A stretch of DNA of 64,000 nucleotides from the NCBI GenBank assembly GCA_016180845.1, contig JACPAK010000003.1, positions 211,186 through 275,185 on the forward strand. Direction: 5' to 3'. The translations under genes were made by a program, and so were the position numbers. Positions 59,030 to 64,000 of the stretch are shown here, one piece after another; position 1 is the first letter of the stretch, and each line of letters begins with the position of its first letter. The notes below the pieces were generated by a model that was not told the DNA's origin, did not search any database, and worked only from the letters and a program-made list of their open reading frames with translations. Source of the stretch: Deltaproteobacteria bacterium (lineage in GTDB: Bacteria > UBA10199 > JACPAL01).

Positions 59030-60091
59030 ATGCCCAACCTCCGCGAGCTTTTGCAAGTCATGACTGAAAAGCATGCCTCCGATCTCCATGTCGCCGCCGG
59101 TTCCCCTCCTCAATTCCGTATTGATGGTGAGCTTGTTGTGATCGGAGCCGAACCGCTAACCGACAGCCAGGCCAAGGAGCTTTGTTACGAATTCCTTCCA
59201 CCCGATCAAATCAAGCTCTTTGAAAAAGAACAGGAGCTCGATCTTTCGTTCTCCGTCGGAGGGATTTCCCGTTTCAGGGCAAACCTCTACCGCCAGAAAG
59301 ATTCCGTTGCTGGTTCTTTTCGCGCGATTCCGTTTGGGATCCCACCACCCGATCGACTCGGCGTCCCCCCTTCTGTCGTTGCCCTGACCCGCAAACCATA
59401 TGGGCTCGTTTTGGTAACTGGGCCGACCGGCTCCGGAAAGTCGACAACACTCGCATCGCTGCTGGATCAGATCAATGCAACCCGTCAGGTTCATATCATG
59501 ACGATTGAAGAGCCGATTGAGTTTACCCATGAACCCAAAAAGGCCTTCATCTCCCAACGTGAGGTCGGAAGAGATACCGGGGGATTTACCCGGGCCCTCA
59601 AACATATTCTGAGACAAGATCCGAATGTCATCATGATCGGTGAGCTGTGGGATCTGGAGACAATGGAAGCTGCCTTGACGATTGCCGAAACGGGGCATCT
59701 TGTTTTTGCCACTCTTCACACAAACGGCGCCGTTCCGACGATCAACCGGATCATCGATGCCTTTCCTCCTCATCAGCAAGCCCAGGTCAGAACACAACTC
59801 TCGTTTGTGCTGCAGGGAGTTGTCTCTCAGCAACTCCTTCCAAAAATTGGTGGTGGACGTGCCTTGGCCACAGAACTTCTGATTCCCAACATGGCGATCT
59901 ATAATCTGATCCGTGAAAACAAGGTCCATCAGATCTCTTCGCTGATGCAAACCGGTCAGCAAGAGAGCGGAATGATCACGATGAATCAGGCAATGGCCTC
60001 TCTCGTCCAGAAAAAATTGGTCGCCTATGAGATCGCCCTTGCGAGGTCAACCGATCCGGCCGAGTTTCAGAGGATTTGTCCGAAAGTCTAA
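59030..60091 (+). CDS. Second PilT-type ATPase (PilT2/PilU-like) with altered motifs
   Basis: 353 residues from the ATG at 59030 (an in-frame TTG lies at 59012). Close paralog of the upstream PilT and 48 bases after it. Walker A GPTGSGKS (131-138) and the His box are intact. Three other motifs differ: Asp box TIEEPIE for TIEDPIE, Walker B region IGELWDLET (203-211) for IGEMRDLET, and AIYNLIRE for AIRNLIRE. It may be a PilU-like helper that works only with the first PilT. Its TAA overlaps the stop of the convergent peptidase gene by 4 bases. Confidence 0.9.
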   Translation: MPNLRELLQVMTEKHASDLHVAAGSPPQFRIDGELVVIGAEPLTDSQAKELCYEFLPPDQIKLFEKEQELDLSFSVGGISRFRANLYRQKDSVAGSFRAIPFGIPPPDRLGVPPSVVALTRKPYGLVLVTGPTGSGKSTTLASLLDQINATRQVHIMTIEEPIEFTHEPKKAFISQREVGRDTGGFTRALKHILRQDPNVIMIGELWDLETMEAALTIAETGHLVFATLHTNGAVPTINRIIDAFPPHQQAQVRTQLSFVLQGVVSQQLLPKIGGGRALATELLIPNMAIYNLIRENKVHQISSLMQTGQQESGMITMNQAMASLVQKKLVAYEIALARSTDPAEFQRICPKV

Positions 60092-63054
60092 AACGAAGTC
60101 CCAACCTCCAGGATCACAACACCATTCTTCGCATCAGCGCCGGTCAGCGCATCGGAGAGACCGGCGATCCGGTCTCCATTCGTCACGATAATGCCGTAAC
60201 CCAAACGTCCCGTAATTGGAAGGTAATAGCCGATCACAAATTCCCCACGAAGCTCGGCACCAACACCCAGAAGCGGTCGATCATAGACAGGATTGTTGCG
60301 GCGGTAGGCATCTCCAAGGTCGGCGAATAGGGCGAAGTGCGCCGCATTTCCATGCAGCGGAAGCGTCCCTAATCCTCGTTCCACGTAGAACAATGGAAGT
60401 CTGTATTCCAGAGAGGCAACCCAGGCTCGATCCCTCGAAAAGGTATAGAACGGAAGTCCGCGCAGTGAAAAGACCCGGCTGGAGGAACCGGTGAATGGAC
60501 TTTCGCCCAAAGAACCCCCCAGACCAAAATTTCCCTGGATCAGTTGATCGCCAAAGGCGATCCCCCCTGCCCCTCGAATCGCAATGACATGATGCCTCCC
60601 CAAGTGGAAAAATTTTCGGGCGTCTGTCCAAGCTACTTGCTGTTCCAAACGTTCCGAGGCACCGAGCAATGTGTCGGTCACCTGCCCATTGAGTGAAAAT
60701 GTGTGCCCTCTCTCCGGACTAATCGCGGCGGTCGATTTCTCAAGGTTTGAGTAGCGGTATTGAGAATGGATTCCGGAATAGTTCCCAAGCGTCAAAAGAG
60801 TGATCCCTGCAGGAAGCCCTGACTCCACCGAACGATCCTCAAAAAAATAATTGATCGAGGCGGTATGCCTTCCCATGGGGAACGAAAAACCACCATGCGC
60901 CCTCCATCTTTCCTCAAAAAAATCGGTTCCTGTCCTGAAGAGATCCCCAAAATTGACACTATAAAAAGAAGAGCCAACGAAAAAATTCGGCCAGAAGCGG
61001 CTGTAAACATAACCAAAATCATACCCGACAAATTGATTGTCACTCCGATAGGTCACATCCCCGAACCACGAATGGCGCATGAGGGGATCATTGTTGCTGA
61101 TTATCGCCGAGAGAAAGAGGGCGTTGTCGATCAGCGCGGCGCCGGGGAGGAGGTAACGGGGAATCAGCAGTTTGGGAAAGGGGGTGTACGAGGAAATAGT
61201 GCCGGCAGCAGGGCTGGAGAGCGAGTCGGGTTTGCCGGGAGCGGTCGGGGACCCCATGAGGCCCAGCGGGGCATGAAAACGCGCGGCTTCTATGCGCGAA
61301 GGTTCATGACCTGCTGGGCCCATGAGGGTGAGCGCGGAGGCACTAGCCGACGAAGCGAAACAGCCCTGCTGCCGGCACTGCCGAATCTCAAACCCCCTCC
61401 CATTATAATAGCTAAAGGCAAGCTCGCCGGTCGCGGAGACGGTCGGATCGAAGGCGCCCGTGAGGAGGTTAGTTATCTTCTCCTGTCGACCGGTCTGAAG
61501 ATTATAGCGATGAATGTTGTAGATCCCCTCTCTGTCCGAAGAATAGTAGAGATACCGCCCTCGTCTGCCCCATTCGGGTCTGTCTTCCACCCCCCTGTCG
61601 TTCGTTATCTTCTTCCTCTTCTTCCCCGTCTCCGCATCAACGAGCCAGAGGTCGCGTTGTCCTTTCTCATGGATGGAGACAGCGATCCATTTTCCATCGG
61701 GAGACCAGCGGGGATGATTGAACTCCGTTCCGACCGGAACCTCTGCCTCCCCCCACTCCTCCAGATTTTTTTCTTCGAGATCATAAACGACGAGCCTCGA
61801 GCGCCCCATTTGATTCTGGACACAAACCACCCTCTTTCCATCCGGTGAATAATCAGGATCCCTGAGCCGGAGCCCTTTTGTGAGTTTTTTTGATTTCCTC
61901 GATTCGATATCGATCTCATGGAGATCCGAATAATTATAATAACGTTTATGACGGCCGATACTCGAATAAAGAATCTTGGATCCATCGGGAGAAAAGGAGA
62001 GCTGCTGGATATCCTTCTTTTTCAGAAGAACCTTTTCCTTCCCATTTTGCAGATCACGAAGCCTCAATTCCGTCCGATGATGGATCGAGGTCGTCAGATA
62101 GACGAGCGAATCCCCAGAAGGTGAAAAGCGAGGCAGATTGAAAGATTCGCCTCTTTCAGGTTCAAGCCAGGGTTCCCCTTCACGCATGCCTCTCTTGCCG
62201 ACTGACTCCTTCACCTTTGTATAACGAACCAACAATTCGCCCTTCCAATCCTCCCAGAGATCATAGAAACTTTTCCCAAAAGACTTTTTCGCCTTGTTGT
62301 TCAGCGAAAAAAACCAGAGCGAGGCGCCGTAGCGGTGGCTGAAGTCAATGATCTTCTCTTCACCATACGTCTCTGAAAGATATTTCCAAAAGGCGACGCC
62401 GTAGAGATATTGAGCACGCCAGGCGGGCCAGGAGTATTGAACCCCCGCCATCTGATCGAGCTTCAGGAACTGATCGTTCAGGATATCGGTCCGAAGCAAC
62501 ATCTCCGTATAAGAAGATCGACCCCGTCCTCGCGTCGTCTCCGCCGTCTCCATATAAGTCGCGATCCCCTCCGGGACCCAACCGGGCGAGAGCCCATTCG
62601 GGGCCATGAGCTTACCGACGATCAGCTTCAGCGCCTTCGCCGGATACCGCGTGTCACTGATATGGATAATGTGGGTATACTCATGGAGGAAGACCTCTCG
62701 AAGCCATTCGTCATAATCGGCGAGATTGCTATCCGGTGTCGGGGCCACGGCGCGGAGCAGGATCATATTGTACGGGATCACCATCGCGAAGGCGTTTGCG
62801 GCATCCTCCTGATCGACGACGACGACCTCTGTCCGTCCGACCGGATAGGCATCAAATTTTTTGGAGAGGATCTGGTACGCCTCTTCCGTAACCTCCACGA
62901 GCCGTTCGACCACCTCCTCTTCTCCTTCATAGAAATGGATCGCGAAGTGGGCAGTCTTGAGAGTCTTCCATTTGAGCTTCGGATCAAAGGGGCTCGCGTT
63001 CAGAAACGATGGGACCAAAAGAAGGAATAGCAGGAGAAAGGACCTCAAAGACAT
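60088..63054 (-). CDS. Peptidase-MA/PD40-propeller/beta-barrel outer-membrane protein
   Basis: 988 residues in three parts. After a signal peptide (1-20) comes a gluzincin-like metallopeptidase domain with HEYTH (124-128) and the third ligand Glu162 in WVPEGIATYME. A TolB-like PD40 propeller follows (about 305-550), with repeated FSPDGSKILY, YSPDGKRVVC and WSPDGKWIAV. A C-terminal barrel (about 640-988) resembles BamA/D15-type surface antigens and ends in Phe (VGTSF). Residues 559-619 between propeller and barrel are encoded by a palindromic DNA element. Predicted outer-membrane location, with peptidase and propeller in the periplasm. Substrate unknown. Confidence 0.87.
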   Translation of the reverse strand: MSLRSFLLLFLLLVPSFLNASPFDPKLKWKTLKTAHFAIHFYEGEEEVVERLVEVTEEAYQILSKKFDAYPVGRTEVVVVDQEDAANAFAMVIPYNMILLRAVAPTPDSNLADYDEWLREVFLHEYTHIIHISDTRYPAKALKLIVGKLMAPNGLSPGWVPEGIATYMETAETTRGRGRSSYTEMLLRTDILNDQFLKLDQMAGVQYSWPAWRAQYLYGVAFWKYLSETYGEEKIIDFSHRYGASLWFFSLNNKAKKSFGKSFYDLWEDWKGELLVRYTKVKESVGKRGMREGEPWLEPERGESFNLPRFSPSGDSLVYLTTSIHHRTELRLRDLQNGKEKVLLKKKDIQQLSFSPDGSKILYSSIGRHKRYYNYSDLHEIDIESRKSKKLTKGLRLRDPDYSPDGKRVVCVQNQMGRSRLVVYDLEEKNLEEWGEAEVPVGTEFNHPRWSPDGKWIAVSIHEKGQRDLWLVDAETGKKRKKITNDRGVEDRPEWGRRGRYLYYSSDREGIYNIHRYNLQTGRQEKITNLLTGAFDPTVSATGELAFSYYNGRGFEIRQCRQQGCFASSASASALTLMGPAGHEPSRIEAARFHAPLGLMGSPTAPGKPDSLSSPAAGTISSYTPFPKLLIPRYLLPGAALIDNALFLSAIISNNDPLMRHSWFGDVTYRSDNQFVGYDFGYVYSRFWPNFFVGSSFYSVNFGDLFRTGTDFFEERWRAHGGFSFPMGRHTASINYFFEDRSVESGLPAGITLLTLGNYSGIHSQYRYSNLEKSTAAISPERGHTFSLNGQVTDTLLGASERLEQQVAWTDARKFFHLGRHHVIAIRGAGGIAFGDQLIQGNFGLGGSLGESPFTGSSSRVFSLRGLPFYTFSRDRAWVASLEYRLPLFYVERGLGTLPLHGNAAHFALFADLGDAYRRNNPVYDRPLLGVGAELRGEFVIGYYLPITGRLGYGIIVTNGDRIAGLSDALTGADAKNGVVILEVGTSF
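61198..61379. repeat. 182-bp palindromic element inserted in frame in the peptidase gene
   Basis: AGTGCCGGCAGCAGGGCTG (61198-61216) and its exact complement CAGCCCTGCTGCCGGCACT (61361-61379) are 19-bp inverted ends. Inside, GGCCCAGCGGGGCATGAA pairs with TTCATGACCTGCTGGGCC at 16 of 18 bases, and CGCGC pairs with GCGCG at the centre. The whole DNA can fold as one imperfect hairpin. The gene reads through without a stop and gains an Ala/Ser/Pro-rich linker of about 60 residues. Confidence 0.75.
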
Positions 63055-63099
63055 TAAGGATCCAAGTTTACCGAAGAACTGGGAAGGATCAATTTATTT

Positions 63100-64000
63100 C
63101 TACTGACTACAGGTGGCATTCGCAAATACCGCGGTACAGGTAGCACCCTCGGTGTTACTCCCCACCACCGTCATACAGTTGGCCGCCTCTCCCCCTGAAA
63201 GAACCGTCAGCGTCTCCGTCACTGAGGTACAAGAGAGCGGTGAGATCGCTCCAGACAGGGTTTGAGAGTAGGTCACATTACAATTCCCCATGACTCCACC
63301 AATGTCATTATAGGTAGTGGTCATCGTAATCGACCAGGTGTTACCACTCTTGGTCCCCGCCATTGATTGAGTATTATCGCTACTCGATACAGTATCAAAG
63401 CTGTCATCCATGGTGCCGGTCGTAACAGGAAGACTCGCACCAAAGGTCGTCGAGGTCTGTGCAGGATTCGACGCAACCGTCATCGTCCCCGTCCCACCGG
63501 CGTCACCAACAGCAAAGAGGGGACAATTCTCTGACGTCACACTACCCCTCGTCACCGTAATAGTACTCGGGGCTGCCGGGAGACCATTCGCGATACAGAA
63601 CCCACCGGTGCAGATCGCTAAACCGCAGTTAGCACTAACAGAACAGACATGACCCACCTGCCCCGTTCCGTTTGGCATACAACGCCGATCTATAGAGGTG
63701 CCACCGCAATAGCCAGAAGTACATTCAGTGCTGGCGGTACAGATCTCGGCATCTGCCCTCTTGGTTGTTGTGGTTGTCGTCGTCCCGCCACTTCCTGTCG
63801 AATAACAGGCAAGCCTTGTCGCATCCGTCGTCGCAGTACTGAGACAGGTGTCGACCGTGCTCGTCCCGGTTGCCGTGATCGTGCCCAGATTACTCGTAAA
63901 GGTGGCATCGGCCTTCGTCGGATCGTAGACCGCCCCTTGAGACCCGATGTTCGCATTAAACAAGGTATTTGTCCGACTGATCGCCTCAGCACTCCCGGCC
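63100..64000 (-). CDS. Cys-rich Thr/Ser-rich surface protein (5' end beyond the window)
   Basis: The frame is open across the right edge, so the true start is outside; the TTG at 63963 is not needed as a start. About 300 codons are visible. A Thr-rich low-complexity stretch (SGGTTTTTTTKR) precedes a Cys-rich module (CTASTECTSGYCGG...CSVSANCGLAICTGGFC) like those in the giant protein at the left edge. A beta-rich C-terminal domain (GTMTVASNPAQTSTTF, WSITMTTTYNDIGG, CNVTYSQTLSG) follows. No family is recognised. Exported or surface location is inferred from the disulfide-rich composition. Confidence 0.7.
   Translation of the reverse strand, partial: AGSAEAISRTNTLFNANIGSQGAVYDPTKADATFTSNLGTITATGTSTVDTCLSTATTDATRLACYSTGSGGTTTTTTTKRADAEICTASTECTSGYCGGTSIDRRCMPNGTGQVGHVCSVSANCGLAICTGGFCIANGLPAAPSTITVTRGSVTSENCPLFAVGDAGGTGTMTVASNPAQTSTTFGASLPVTTGTMDDSFDTVSSSDNTQSMAGTKSGNTWSITMTTTYNDIGGVMGNCNVTYSQTLSGAISPLSCTSVTETLTVLSGGEAANCMTVVGSNTEGATCTAVFANATCSQ

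Noticed and set aside
60865..61848. 327-codon plus-strand ORF
   Set aside because: It is antisense to the propeller/barrel coding region, has no recognisable motif and owes its length to frame bias.

Overview
The window comes from a Gram-negative (diderm) bacterium. It encodes an outer-membrane secretin, a BamA-like beta-barrel, lipoproteins and a complete type IV pilus machine. Gene content resembles lineages formerly placed in the Deltaproteobacteria, but nothing in the sequence fixes the phylum. No rRNA, tRNA, CRISPR array, transposase or phage gene was seen. Genes are packed tightly and no gap reaches 300 bases.

Region 1 (1-22392) is one giant extracellular protein gene of more than 7,460 codons, cut by the left edge. 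It consists of four diverged super-repeats of about 5.1-5.2 kb. Each carries two cohesin-like modules, Ig-like segments, a dockerin-like Ca-loop segment and a Cys-rich module. A right-handed beta-helix ends the protein.

Region 2 (22389-28160) holds small housekeeping genes: a zinc-dependent phospholipase C-like protein, family-4 uracil-DNA glycosylase, a GAF-GGDEF diguanylate cyclase, a SpoIID-like lipoprotein, an unusually short QueA and a long plant/cyanobacteria-type IspH. Region 3 (28160-33960) has two paralogous Cys-rich lipoproteins, each behind a sigma-54-type promoter. A stand-alone CoaB-like gene and a small membrane protein lie between them. Region 4 (34016-39719) is a tgt-yajC-secD-secF-recJ cluster. 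Region 5 (40005-44378) has a phasin-like gene behind an operator-like palindrome, then queC-DUF366-queE-dgt and an unknown membrane protein. With queA and tgt, the window covers several steps of queuosine synthesis at three separate places.

Region 6 (44390-60091) is a type IV pilus locus whose gene content matches the MSHA class. One minus-strand set runs pilB-pilC-pilin-four to five minor pilins. A second runs MshM-like ATPase, MshN-like TPR protein, pilM, pilN, pilO, a secretin with a fused PilP/MshK-like domain, and a lytic transglycosylase. Two PilT-type ATPases lie divergently, and the second has substitutions in three ATPase motifs. Region 7 (60088-64000) is a peptidase-MA/beta-propeller/beta-barrel protein interrupted in frame by a 182-bp palindromic element, then a Cys-rich protein gene cut by the right edge.

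Palindromic repeats recur: a 121-bp element with 10-bp inverted ends between queA and ispH, a 149-bp element abutting recJ, a C-rich/G-rich palindrome that writes the last residues of the SpoIID-like protein, and the in-frame element in the peptidase gene. All functional calls rest on motif recognition by eye; no database search was possible.
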